Assembly: GCF_007830295.1 (NCBI RefSeq)
Contig: NZ_VLKC01000002.1
Location: 530,940-594,939 of the forward strand
Reading direction: 5' to 3'
Length of the DNA: 64,000 nt
Source: Sporomusa sp. KB1
GTDB lineage: Bacteria; Bacillota; Negativicutes; Sporomusales; Sporomusaceae
Of the stretch, positions 25,981-34,340 are shown in pieces. Made by a program: the position numbers and the translations under genes. A model generated the notes under the pieces. That model did no database searches and had not been told where the DNA came from. It saw only the letters and a program-made list of their open reading frames with translations. How positions within the stretch are numbered: position 1 is the stretch's first letter; each line of letters opens with the position of its first letter.

Positions 25981-27075
25981 AGCGGCGGAAATCATGGCCT
26001 TAACATTTTCCACTTTGGCATTGGGAGGGACGGTGCACCCGGAGGATAATATGAACCCTGTACCCATGTCGTTTATCAATTTTGTGCAGTATTTGTATAC
26101 ATCATCGGGAGTGCCCAAGGTAAGCATGCCTGCCGGAACATCTCCTTTGATACACATATGGTTGCCGAGAACCTCTTTTATTTTGTAGATATTGGTAGAG
26201 CTGTCAGTTTCAAAGACGCATTTTCCCCGCGGCAGCATCTTGAAATACTCCAGGTCGCGTTCCCAGTTGCCGTCGATATGAAGATTAGCTATCGCACCCT
26301 CTTCAATAACAGCCTCTACTGTTGCCTTTAGGTATTTCCAAACAAACCGTTCCCACAGTTTGAACGAAAAAAATTGACTGGCGCCCCGGGCAGGGGAGAT
26401 AAAGACGGCCAGCGGTTTGGCCGCCTGAATTTGTTTTCGCAGTGTAGTAATAGTTTCGGCTTGGATTACGTCCAAAACAGCCGCCACTTTGTCCGGCATT
26501 TTGAATAAATCTTTCATAAACTTTGGAAAGGAACGGCCGCCACCCAAAAACTCATTTACCGTGATGGCACCACAAGGGTTATAGAATACATAGCCTGCTG
26601 CTTCGACATTTTTGCCCATTTGTGGAGCGACTTTCATTTCATCCATAATTGCGGCCAGCGGCAGTTCCAATCTTTTCGTAAAGTACTGCTCGCTAAAGGC
26701 GGCCCACCCCTTGGCTAAAATGGTGTCGTAATCTTCCACGGTCATCATTTCTTGTTCGTCCAGTTGCCAGAGGGCATTGTCCGACAGTTCCCGCCCGGGC
26801 AGTTTGACCTTCGAACAAAAGCCTAATGCAAATCCCCGTGCTGCCGTAAAGGCTACGCCGGTACCATCAATATCGCCTAGTTCTTTGTAGGATTTTAAAA
26901 TTATCTCATTGGATCTCTCAAGCGTTGAGATATAGTCAGACAGTTTTACACCCATATGCATAGCGGCAAAAGCATCTCCCGATAGTATTACTGGCGTCTT
27001 ATCCGGCTTCTCCAGCGCTATTGCCTTTTTTATTCTCACAGTACGTTCTTGCAGTAATTGTTCGGGTGTTTTCAT
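25969..27075 (-). CDS. UroD/MtaA-superfamily methyltransferase homologue, type A (copy 1)
   Basis: A 368-residue cytoplasmic TIM-barrel protein of the uroporphyrinogen decarboxylase superfamily, which includes the methylcobamide:CoM methyltransferases MtaA/MtbA and CmuA. Seen: LEKPDKTPVILSGDAF near the start, GGGRSFPKFMKDLFKMPDKV near 185, His266 and Asp268 in NLHIDGNW, and Cys347 in SSGCTVPPNAKVENV. The Asp replaces the second zinc ligand (Cys) of MtaA-type enzymes. HemE is unlikely given six paralogues here. The ATG at 27075 has AGGAGGG seven bases upstream. It is the last gene of an MFS-UroD pair. Substrate unknown; transfer of a methyl group or decarboxylation is inferred from the fold. 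Confidence 0.75.
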   Translation of the reverse strand: MKTPEQLLQERTVRIKKAIALEKPDKTPVILSGDAFAAMHMGVKLSDYISTLERSNEIILKSYKELGDIDGTGVAFTAARGFALGFCSKVKLPGRELSDNALWQLDEQEMMTVEDYDTILAKGWAAFSEQYFTKRLELPLAAIMDEMKVAPQMGKNVEAAGYVFYNPCGAITVNEFLGGGRSFPKFMKDLFKMPDKVAAVLDVIQAETITTLRKQIQAAKPLAVFISPARGASQFFSFKLWERFVWKYLKATVEAVIEEGAIANLHIDGNWERDLEYFKMLPRGKCVFETDSSTNIYKIKEVLGNHMCIKGDVPAGMLTLGTPDDVYKYCTKLINDMGTGFILSSGCTVPPNAKVENVKAMISAASGK

Positions 27076-27126
27076 CAATAAACCCTCCTTATTAATCTTC
27101 GAATTATCGGTCGACATCACCAACGA

Positions 27127-28344
27127 TTAGTTGTCAACAGTGGTTTGAGTTTCACCTTCACGTTTCTGCGCAAAAATTACATATACTAAGGCAATAACAG
27201 CGAAAACGGCCATATTGCCACCGACAAAGGCGAAGCCAGCCCGGATCGAACCATTGGTGATCCAATCAACAAACTGGGTGTAAAAACCGGTGAAGAATTG
27301 GCCAAGGTAAATAGCCATGCTTAACAAAGAAATGGCAAAGGTCTTTTTGGAATTAGGGGCCACTATGGACACCCGGTTCATTAGGTAAGGAAACATTAGG
27401 CCCATGGAAAAACCAAGGAAAATGACCGCAGCCATCATCATGGTATAGGAGTGGGCAATACTAAATAAGAAATAGCATACTGACATGCAGGCTAAACCGA
27501 CAACAGCAGTAAACCGTTTAAGTTTATTCCAGATTTGGGCAAAAAGCATACTAACCACAAATGATCCCAGGGTATTGATTGACGAAGCCATACCGGCGTC
27601 AGCCGAGGTGCCAATGTGTTCATTAACGATGAACAAGGCTAATTTAAAGATAATAAACATAGCAACAGTCATGAACACCAGCATGTCGAAGGAAGTAAGC
27701 CAAACCCGGTAGCCCAGTTTTTCATCCGAGCCAGTTTGCGATTTTGCTTGGATAATGGCCGGGTCCTTTTTTTCCGGGGGGAAATCGGGTAGTAAAAACC
27801 ACTGCATGACTAAAACGATAACAAAGAGCAGGTAGTAATAAAAGGCGTATTTCCAGTCAACTAATGCGGCATAGCCGGCGGCAATACCAAGCACGAACGA
27901 GACAGCGCCGCCGCAGGAGTTGGTCCAGCCCATGAGCTGGGCGCGTTCCTGACCATCATACAGGTAGGCGATCATTGCTGGAGCCAGAGGATAAACAATG
28001 CCGCAGCCAATTCCCAGCAGTGCCCTAGTCCAAACTAAATCCATAATTCCATTGGCGAAAACACCACCGAAGCCACCAATAATGAACAAAAGAGTCCCGA
28101 TCAGCAACAGAGTTTTTTTGCTGATATAGTCAGCTAGTTTGCCGGTTATTAAGATTGCCGGAATCATTAGCAGCGAGGGCAGCGACAGCAACTGATTGAG
28201 CCAGGGACCGGCATCCGGGTAGGAGCCGGCGACATTGGCCAATATTGGCACCATCAGGGCGCTGGCGACCATACCGTTCACACTGCTAAGTAATAGAGTT
28301 AATTTCAGTAAACCACCAGTTCCTAGCCTTTTACTTTCACTCAT
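27127..28344 (-). CDS. MFS transporter 1 of the UroD cluster
   Basis: A 405-residue inner-membrane major facilitator transporter with 12 predicted helices. The first cytoplasmic loop carries GKLADYISKKTLLLIGTLL, the MFS motif A region, and a charged central loop follows helix 6 (FPPEKKDPAII). It is a close paralogue of the protein at 32911 and more distant from that at 38047. Its partner, the type A UroD protein, follows 52 bases later. The ATG at 28344 has GAGGAGAC. A near-consensus sigma-54 promoter lies about 125 bases upstream. It presumably imports the substrate of the neighbouring enzymes or exports a product. Confidence 0.85.
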   Translation of the reverse strand: MSESKRLGTGGLLKLTLLLSSVNGMVASALMVPILANVAGSYPDAGPWLNQLLSLPSLLMIPAILITGKLADYISKKTLLLIGTLLFIIGGFGGVFANGIMDLVWTRALLGIGCGIVYPLAPAMIAYLYDGQERAQLMGWTNSCGGAVSFVLGIAAGYAALVDWKYAFYYYLLFVIVLVMQWFLLPDFPPEKKDPAIIQAKSQTGSDEKLGYRVWLTSFDMLVFMTVAMFIIFKLALFIVNEHIGTSADAGMASSINTLGSFVVSMLFAQIWNKLKRFTAVVGLACMSVCYFLFSIAHSYTMMMAAVIFLGFSMGLMFPYLMNRVSIVAPNSKKTFAISLLSMAIYLGQFFTGFYTQFVDWITNGSIRAGFAFVGGNMAVFAVIALVYVIFAQKREGETQTTVDN

Positions 28345-28470
28345 GAATAAGTCTCCTCTCAGTTTTTAATTTAAAAACAATGTTGCGATGCTATTGGTTT
28401 TCAATTACCGCCGTCAACTGCTATTGCGTGTCTAACAATAAGCGACTGTTTCATCCCAGCCATTTGAACT

Positions 28471-28486
28471 TGCAAAACTCATGCCA
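28471..28486 (-). promoter_or_regulatory. Sigma-54 (RpoN) type -24/-12 promoter before MFS 1
   Basis: On the minus strand the sequence reads TTGGCATGAGTTTTGCA, against the consensus TTGGCACGN4TTGCW. The GG and GC doublets are exactly ten bases apart. Transcription would begin near 28459 and read the MFS-UroD pair. Confidence 0.65.
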
Positions 28487-28610
28487 AAATCAAAAAATGT
28501 ATAATATAAGCTGAGAAGTGAATTAGCTATTCTGCTTTTGAAGGTGATAAATTCCGGCAGCAACAAAAGCATGGCCAGTTGCTCCGGACTAGTAAGGCAG
28601 CCCGGCGGGG

Positions 28611-29735
28611 TTATTCGAGGCAGGCCGCGATAAGCGCATCAATATTTTTGGGCTTAGTGTTATGCGGTAGGGTGCAGGAACCGCTGGTGATAAACCCGGT
28701 AGGACCGAAATCAGCTATCTGCTTTTTGGCTTCTTTGTACACTTTGTCCGGGGTACCGAGGGACATGAGAGCGGGGCTGATATTACCGGTAATGCACATC
28801 CGATCGCCGAGAATTTCTTTGATCTTGTAGATGTCAGTCATACCGTCGCTGTCAAAGATACAGCGGTTTGCCGGAAATTCTTTGAAGTAATCAAGAACTT
28901 TTGTCCAGTTTGCATCCATGTGGAAATACGGCGTTCCGCCAATCTCCAAAACAGCATTGGTTTCTGCCTGAAACAGGGGCCAGATGTATTTTTCAAATTT
29001 ATCGCGGGAAATAAAATCGCAATTACCGCGTACTGCGGGGGCAATACCTACCCGGATGCTCTCCCCAGGGCAACGTTTCTGTAGTACCGCCAGATCACGC
29101 CGGAAGTCGGCCATCATTTCTTCAGTAATGACATCAAGCGTTGCTTTCACTTTGTCCGGTATTTTCCACAAATCGCGGATGAAATTAACGATACCGCGCC
29201 CGGCGCATAGACCATCGTAAATAATCGGACCCATCATCTGAGTCATGTTGATACAGCCGATATCCTGCAGTTTTTGGTCTGTATAGGCCATGTATTTTCC
29301 GCTCAATAAAAGGTCTTCTTCGGTCAGACCAAGATAATGTTCAAAATAATATTTCTGGTAATACTTCCAGCCTTTGCTGATAATTACGTCGTAGTCTCCC
29401 ACTTTCATGCAGGCGACTTCTTCGATCTGCCAGGATGCCGTCGGCGCTAGTTCATGACCGGGCAGTTTGGCCTTTGACATCCAGACAGCGCCTAGCGCTT
29501 TGCCGGGAGTAATCCCCAAAACGCTTACAGCATCAATGTGCTTCATTTGTTTTAAGGCATCGAGAGCGCGGTCAAGTGCCCAGGGAAATTGGTCCACATA
29601 ATCAGCGGGAATCGCCGAACGTTCCGCATAATGGAAGAAAGCAAAGTCGCCGGAAAGGCAAATTGGGGTACGATCGGTTTTTTCTCTGCGAACCGCCTTT
29701 TCAATCCGTTCTTTTCCTTGATTGATTTCACTCAT
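28611..29735 (-). CDS. UroD/MtaA-superfamily methyltransferase homologue, type B (copy 1)
   Basis: A 374-residue UroD-superfamily protein, clearly related to but distinct from the type A copies. It has REKTDRTPICLSGDFAFFHY at the start, LCAGRGIVNFIRDLWKIPDK near residue 180, His272 and Asp274 in FHMDANW, and Cys354 in SGSCTLPHNTKPKNI. Type B proteins share a CDFISRDKFEKYIWPLF-like segment where type A has RGASQFFS and KLWERFVWKY. The His-X-Asp...Cys arrangement recurs. It starts at the ATG at 29735 after GGAGGTG. It follows the type A copy 2 gene after 74 bases on the same strand. It may act as the partner subunit or on a related substrate. Confidence 0.72.
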   Translation of the reverse strand: MSEINQGKERIEKAVRREKTDRTPICLSGDFAFFHYAERSAIPADYVDQFPWALDRALDALKQMKHIDAVSVLGITPGKALGAVWMSKAKLPGHELAPTASWQIEEVACMKVGDYDVIISKGWKYYQKYYFEHYLGLTEEDLLLSGKYMAYTDQKLQDIGCINMTQMMGPIIYDGLCAGRGIVNFIRDLWKIPDKVKATLDVITEEMMADFRRDLAVLQKRCPGESIRVGIAPAVRGNCDFISRDKFEKYIWPLFQAETNAVLEIGGTPYFHMDANWTKVLDYFKEFPANRCIFDSDGMTDIYKIKEILGDRMCITGNISPALMSLGTPDKVYKEAKKQIADFGPTGFITSGSCTLPHNTKPKNIDALIAACLE

Positions 29736-29809
29736 GATTTACACCTCCATCCTGTTTTTGTTGGAACGGTGGCAAAAGGAGCCGATTTTGAGCTGATGAG
29801 CTTGCCGGT

Positions 29810-30916
29810 CTACTTACCGGAAGCGGCTGCAACCATGGCTTTGACATTATCTACTTTGGCATTTGGCGGTATGGTGCAACCGGAAGCAAGAATAAAACCT
29901 GTTCCCATATCATGAATCAGTTTGGTGCAATAATCATACACTTCATCAGGAGTGCCAAGCGTCAGTAAGGCAGCCGGAACATCACCTTTGATACACATAT
30001 GGTCACCCAGAACCTCTCGCACTTTGTAGATGTTAGTAGAACTGTCTGACTCGAAGATACATTTCTGTTTAGGCAAGGTTTTAAAATATGCCAGATCGCG
30101 TTCCCAATTGCCGTCAATATGGAGATTGGCTATGGCACCTTCCTCAACAATCATTTCAACAGTGGCTTTCAGGTATTTCCAGACAAAACGTCTCCATATT
30201 TTAGGAGAATAGAACTCGCTGGCACCTCGGGCCGGCGAAAGGAAAACAAGTAAGGGTTTGGCAGCCCGAATTTGTTTCCGAAACTCGGCCAATGTTTCTT
30301 GAAGAATTAGATCTAAAACAGCCTCTACCTTATCAGGCATCTTAAACATATCTTTCATGAACTTGGGAAATGACCGTCCGCCGCCCAAATATTCATTAAC
30401 CGTGATTGTCGCGGTGGTAGCGAATACCAGATAACCGGCATTTTCAAAGTTTTTTATAAATTGCGGTATATTGTCCAGTTGCGGCAGCAAGCTATCGACA
30501 TCAAATCCTAGTCGATTCTTGATATAATCATCACTAAAATTTTTCCAACCAGTATTCAAAATGGTATCGTAATCTTCCACAGTCATCAGTTCTTGTTCAT
30601 CAAGCTGCCACATGGCATCATCGGGAAGCTCCCGCCCAGGTAATTTGACTTTGCAATAAAACGCTAAAGGAAAACCAGTCGCTCCTCCAAAAATATTGCC
30701 GGCTCCATCTACATCTCCAAAGTCTTTGAATGAATGTAAAATTGCTTCATGAGAAGCCTTAAAATCCGCACAAAAATCTGATAATTTCATGCCTGCATAT
30801 TTTGCAAAAAAAGCATCACCACTAAGTGTGACCGGTGTCCTGTCAGTTTTCTCAAAGGCAATAGTTTTCTTTACCCGTTCGGTGCGTTCTCCCAATAATT
30901 GTTGCGCGTTTTTCAT
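29810..30916 (-). CDS. UroD/MtaA-superfamily methyltransferase homologue, type A (copy 2)
   Basis: A 368-residue close paralogue of the proteins at 25969 and 34329, with the same length and the same landmarks: FEKTDRTPVTLSGDAFF, GGGRSFPKFMKDMFKMPDKV, RGASEFYSPKIWRRFVWKYL, His266 and Asp268 in NLHIDGNW, and Cys347 in ASGCTIPPNAK. The ATG at 30916 is chosen because it aligns with the starts of the other type A genes; the ribosome site is weak (GAGTGG) and a longer in-frame version reaches 30973. It stands directly downstream of the porin gene and upstream of the type B copy 1, suggesting co-expression with outer-membrane uptake. Confidence 0.72.
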   Translation of the reverse strand: MKNAQQLLGERTERVKKTIAFEKTDRTPVTLSGDAFFAKYAGMKLSDFCADFKASHEAILHSFKDFGDVDGAGNIFGGATGFPLAFYCKVKLPGRELPDDAMWQLDEQELMTVEDYDTILNTGWKNFSDDYIKNRLGFDVDSLLPQLDNIPQFIKNFENAGYLVFATTATITVNEYLGGGRSFPKFMKDMFKMPDKVEAVLDLILQETLAEFRKQIRAAKPLLVFLSPARGASEFYSPKIWRRFVWKYLKATVEMIVEEGAIANLHIDGNWERDLAYFKTLPKQKCIFESDSSTNIYKVREVLGDHMCIKGDVPAALLTLGTPDEVYDYCTKLIHDMGTGFILASGCTIPPNAKVDNVKAMVAAASGK

Positions 30917-31121
30917 AATTAACCACTCGCTTTCTTTAGTTTCCCGTTCATTCCGGCTACAACTCAAGAACAATCAGATGAATTGGCCTTGAATTCACTT
31001 TAGCCGCACCTAAAAGTCCCAATGCTTTCTTCCGCATTGACTACCAGACCATTTCAAAAAGGGCTATTACCACAAAGGCTTCGTCTTTGTGCCCCCCATA
31101 TTGGGGTTTTCACTGACGTAT

Positions 31122-31164
31122 AAATTATTCAGACCTCTCTATATAGAGGGGGTCTAAATAATTT
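31122..31164 (-). terminator. Terminator of the SLH porin gene
   Basis: A long AT-rich stem (AAATTATT and AGACC on one side, GGTCT and AATAATTT on the other) caps a CTCTATATAGAG tip, 20 bases after the porin stop. A second small hairpin (CACAAAG/CTTTGTG) follows near 31070-31090. Confidence 0.75.
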
Positions 31165-31183
31165 AGTCTGTATAAAGACCAGA

Positions 31184-32617
31184 TTAATAGAAGAAGTCTA
31201 ACTTAACTTGATACAGGCTGCCAGCGGCATTGGTGTAGCCAGGCAACAGACTGAGATCTTTATACTTGACATGCCAGTAGGCTAACTGCAGGTTGGTATT
31301 TTTAGCGATAACTTTCTGGTACAGCAAAAACAGCGTTTTGGTATTGTCCTGCTGTTCGTAGCTGGGGCTGCCCACATAGTTTTTATTCCACTGAAAATCC
31401 CAGCCATTAACGTATGGGGGTACAGCGCCAGCATCACATTCAAAATAGCCAACAGCCCATGCGCTTTGGCCGACGGTTTTGTGGTCAACAATGTCGGAAG
31501 CCGGCCAAGTGGTATGAGGAATCGTGACTTGTCCATTGGTTAAAAAGAGAGCAAACGCTTTAGGGTTTTTCGGTATCATGGTGTAACCGGCCAGCGCGGT
31601 ACGGTCCACAAGCGTAGTGTTGATATATTCGGCCAATAAGGTCAGGTTACCGATCTTGTAATCCGCTGAAAGGTCAAGCCCCTGGGATTTTTGGAACGAA
31701 GTGCCAAGGAAGTTGCCGTTAGTATAGGCAATGGTGTCGCTGGTACTGCCGTTAATGCTGGACCAATAGTAGCCGGCCCGCAAGCCGAAATTGTCGGACA
31801 GTCTGGTGCCTAATTGAAAGTCCCCCATTACCGGGTTAGTCTGTGGCGGGCTGGTCTGATAAGCCGGTGAGTTTACATTGGCGATATAGGTAGTAGCTTC
31901 AACGTTGCCGAGGGTTTTCTTAAAGAAAATGCCATCGGCATTAGACGGACGGGCGATTAGACCTATACCGATATCATGGACAGGCTGACGGCCTGCCCAG
32001 ATCATGTCAAGGCCCATGGTATCGAACATCATAGCACTGGCGCCGGTCATTTTTACTGCGGCAGTGGTATTGCCGATATGTTGGTCGCCGCCCATTTCCA
32101 GAGTGAGGTTTACAAAGGTTTTGTCATTAACTTTGTAGGTAAAGAAGTTTTTGTCGGCAAAGGTAAACTTTTGGCTGCCGTTAAGCCGTTTAGTACCGGC
32201 GGCTTCATTGCCGGACGGAATGCTGTCGTAATGGAAGCCCAGTTGTAGGTCACCAGTAATAGTTAATTTATCTTGTTTTTCTTTGATCGCCTTAACTTCA
32301 GCGCCGAGGGTCTTAAGTTCGCCGGCGAATTCAGCGGCTAGTTTGTTGATTAACGCTTTGTCTTCGTCATTGGCCTTGTCAACTTTTTTTAGGGCATTGA
32401 CTACGACTAGAGCCATTTCATAACGTGTAATAGTATTATTGCCACGGAAAGTTTTATCGCTGTAACCATCAACAATTCCGTCGTTCGCCAATTTATTTAC
32501 GGCGCTATATGCCCAGTGATTGGTCGGAACATCGCCGAACGGGTTTTCAGCGGCAAAGGCTACCGATGCAAAGCTAAATAGAAAGAGTACTAAAATCAGA
32601 TACGTTAGTTTTTTCAT
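31184..32617 (-). CDS. SLH-domain outer-membrane porin (OmpM type)
   Basis: A 477-residue secreted protein. A signal peptide occupies residues 1-22 and ends AFA. One S-layer-homology domain follows (FGDVPTNHWAYSAVNKLAND, then GYSDKTFRGNNTITRYEMA), which in Negativicutes tethers the outer membrane to modified peptidoglycan. A coiled-coil linker (about 70-115, AEVKAIKEKQDKL) precedes a beta-barrel of alternating strands ending in an aromatic C-terminus (KLDFFY). The family forms general or substrate-induced pores. Its place inside the UroD/MFS locus suggests it is the dedicated outer-membrane entry route. The ATG follows AAAGGTGGGG. Confidence 0.88.
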   Translation of the reverse strand: MKKLTYLILVLFLFSFASVAFAAENPFGDVPTNHWAYSAVNKLANDGIVDGYSDKTFRGNNTITRYEMALVVVNALKKVDKANDEDKALINKLAAEFAGELKTLGAEVKAIKEKQDKLTITGDLQLGFHYDSIPSGNEAAGTKRLNGSQKFTFADKNFFTYKVNDKTFVNLTLEMGGDQHIGNTTAAVKMTGASAMMFDTMGLDMIWAGRQPVHDIGIGLIARPSNADGIFFKKTLGNVEATTYIANVNSPAYQTSPPQTNPVMGDFQLGTRLSDNFGLRAGYYWSSINGSTSDTIAYTNGNFLGTSFQKSQGLDLSADYKIGNLTLLAEYINTTLVDRTALAGYTMIPKNPKAFALFLTNGQVTIPHTTWPASDIVDHKTVGQSAWAVGYFECDAGAVPPYVNGWDFQWNKNYVGSPSYEQQDNTKTLFLLYQKVIAKNTNLQLAYWHVKYKDLSLLPGYTNAAGSLYQVKLDFFY

Positions 32618-32658
32618 TTTTACCCCACCTTTAATTTTTTATTACCGGGACCTTTCGT

Positions 32659-32709
32659 CTACCACCGATAGCCATTGTTTGAGGCCGTTAAGTACTTTTG
32701 ATTATTCAC
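32659..32709 (-). CDS. Possible 16-codon leader ORF before the porin
   Basis: A short frame starts with GTG at 32709 and ends at TAG 32659, encoding MNNQKYLTASNNGYRW. A GAG directly before the GTG is the only ribosome-site-like sequence and is too close to be ideal. It lies 42 bases before the porin start. Support is weak. Confidence 0.25.
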   Translation of the reverse strand: MNNQKYLTASNNGYRW

Positions 32710-32718
32710 CTCACTTGC

Positions 32719-32787
32719 TTACTGCGTATTAATTGCAATTTGAGCAGCCAAATAGTACTTTACCAGAGTTCCGTTACCGGCTGCCAA
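32719..32787 (-). CDS. Possible 22-codon small ORF in the porin leader
   Basis: A TTG at 32787 stands seven bases after a strong GGGGGTGA and opens a 22-codon frame ending at 32719; its product contains LVKYYLAAQIAINTQ. The frame is hydrophobic-amphipathic in composition. It could be a leader peptide or a small membrane-active protein; it could also be chance. Confidence 0.35.
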   Translation of the reverse strand: MAAGNGTLVKYYLAAQIAINTQ

Positions 32788-32910
32788 AAGCAAATCACCC
32801 CCTTATTTAAAGCTGTTTTTATCCAAATTATCGCTCGCCTGGCTTGCTGCAAATAAACTGCTTGCACTAGGGATAAATAATCTGTCTGGATGCTTCATGC
32901 AACGTGCATG

Positions 32911-34122
32911 CTATTTCTCTACCATGCTTATGTTGCGGTCCCGACTCTGTGTAGCAAAGATATATATTATGGCAATAATTACGCAGATAGCAAGCATCGC
33001 CGCTACAAAGGTGAAGGTTCCGCGAATTGATCCATGCGAGACCCAGTCGGCAAATTGCGTAAAAAATGCTGAGAGGTACTGTCCTATGTAAATGGACATA
33101 CTCAAAAAAGAAATAGCGAACGTTTTTTTAGAATTAGGAGCCACGGTGGAAACACGGTTCATTAGGTAGGGGAACATTATACCCAGCGATAAACCGAGAC
33201 AGATTGCCGCGACTACAACCAGTGAAAAGCTGTGGGCAATACTGAAGAAAAAATAACCTAAGGCCATGCAAGCAAGGCCAAGCACTGCGGTGAACCGTTT
33301 TAGCCCCTTCAATACTTGGACGAAAACCAGGCTAATTAAGAATGAGACCACAGTCTGGATCGAGGTGGCAAGCCCGACATCCACTGATGTGCCAATGTGT
33401 CCGCTAACGATAAATAAGGATAGTTTGTAAAGAAGAACCATTGACATGGTCATGTATACAATCATGTCAATGGAGGTCAGCCAGACCCGATAGCCTAACT
33501 TTTCATGCGGGTTGCCTTGGACTTTAGTCTGAGCTATCTTGTCATCCTTCTTCTCCGGCGGGAAATTCGGCAATGTAGCCCACTGCATAATTAGCACGAG
33601 AACAAAAATCAGGTAAAAATAGAAGGCGTATTTCCAGTTAAATAGTGCGGCATACCCCGCACCGATAGCCAAGGCAAACGAGAATACACTTCCGCAGGCA
33701 TTGGTCCAGCCTAGTAGCTGTGCGCGCTCCTGGCCCTGGTATAAATAGGCGATCATTGCCGGAGCCATCGGATACACCATACCTGCGCCGATTCCCAGCA
33801 GAGCCCGGGTCCAGACTAAATCCATAATATTGTTAGCAAAGACGCCGCCAAAGCCGCCAGCGATAAACAGAATCGTTCCAATCATGAGCAATGTTTTTTT
33901 GCTGACATAGTCCGCCAGTTTACCAGTTATTATTATTGTTGGAATCATCAATAGACTGGGTAACGACAGTAGCTGATTCAGCCAGGGGCCGGCGTCAGGG
34001 AAGGCGTCAGCGATATTTGCCAAAATTGGTACCAGCAAGACGCTGGCGACCATACCGTCGACACTGCTGAATAGCAAGGCGCCTTTAAGCAGATTTCCCC
34101 TTGCTCCACCACTATTAACCAC
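32911..34122 (-). CDS. MFS transporter 2 of the UroD cluster
   Basis: A 403-residue, 12-helix MFS transporter, a close paralogue of the one at 27127 along its whole length (both share VLVPILANIADAFPDAGPWL-like helix 1-2 sequence and the central FPPEKKDD loop). Start choice: GAGGAG lies eight bases before GTG 34122, while the longer TTG-started frame at 34140 contains that ribosome site. Located between the porin and the type A copy 3 gene. The duplicated MFS-UroD arrangement and 3' flank suggest block duplication. Confidence 0.85.
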   Translation of the reverse strand: MVNSGGARGNLLKGALLFSSVDGMVASVLLVPILANIADAFPDAGPWLNQLLSLPSLLMIPTIIITGKLADYVSKKTLLMIGTILFIAGGFGGVFANNIMDLVWTRALLGIGAGMVYPMAPAMIAYLYQGQERAQLLGWTNACGSVFSFALAIGAGYAALFNWKYAFYFYLIFVLVLIMQWATLPNFPPEKKDDKIAQTKVQGNPHEKLGYRVWLTSIDMIVYMTMSMVLLYKLSLFIVSGHIGTSVDVGLATSIQTVVSFLISLVFVQVLKGLKRFTAVLGLACMALGYFFFSIAHSFSLVVVAAICLGLSLGIMFPYLMNRVSTVAPNSKKTFAISFLSMSIYIGQYLSAFFTQFADWVSHGSIRGTFTFVAAMLAICVIIAIIYIFATQSRDRNISMVEK

Positions 34123-34254
34123 GAGACATTCTCCTCTCAAATTCTGCTGTCTAACTTGAAATAACTACAAAATAGTTGTACCGCGTATATTTCACTATAG
34201 TGGTCAATATCTTTGCCTTTATGGTTATGGGAAATATACAAAGGTTTCCGTGCT

Positions 34255-34340
34255 GACGGCCTAGTAACGTTGATCCATCGAAGCATTTAATGCAGCTTAT
34301 ACCCTCGAAGTTTAAAGTTTTGGACCGCCTATTTACCTGA
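34255..34340 (-). repeat. 3' flank duplicated from 25895-25980
   Basis: It matches the 3' end and downstream region of the first UroD-like gene with about eight differences. The inverted-repeat right arm has decayed here (TGGACCGCC), so the potential stem is weaker than at 25895. The upstream motif actatagtggtc is also shared. Confidence 0.75.

Noticed and set aside
32740..32757. A sigma-54 promoter before the porin (TTGGCTGCTCAAATTGCA)
   Set aside because: The GG and GC doublets are 11 bases apart, one too many for a functional -24/-12 site.
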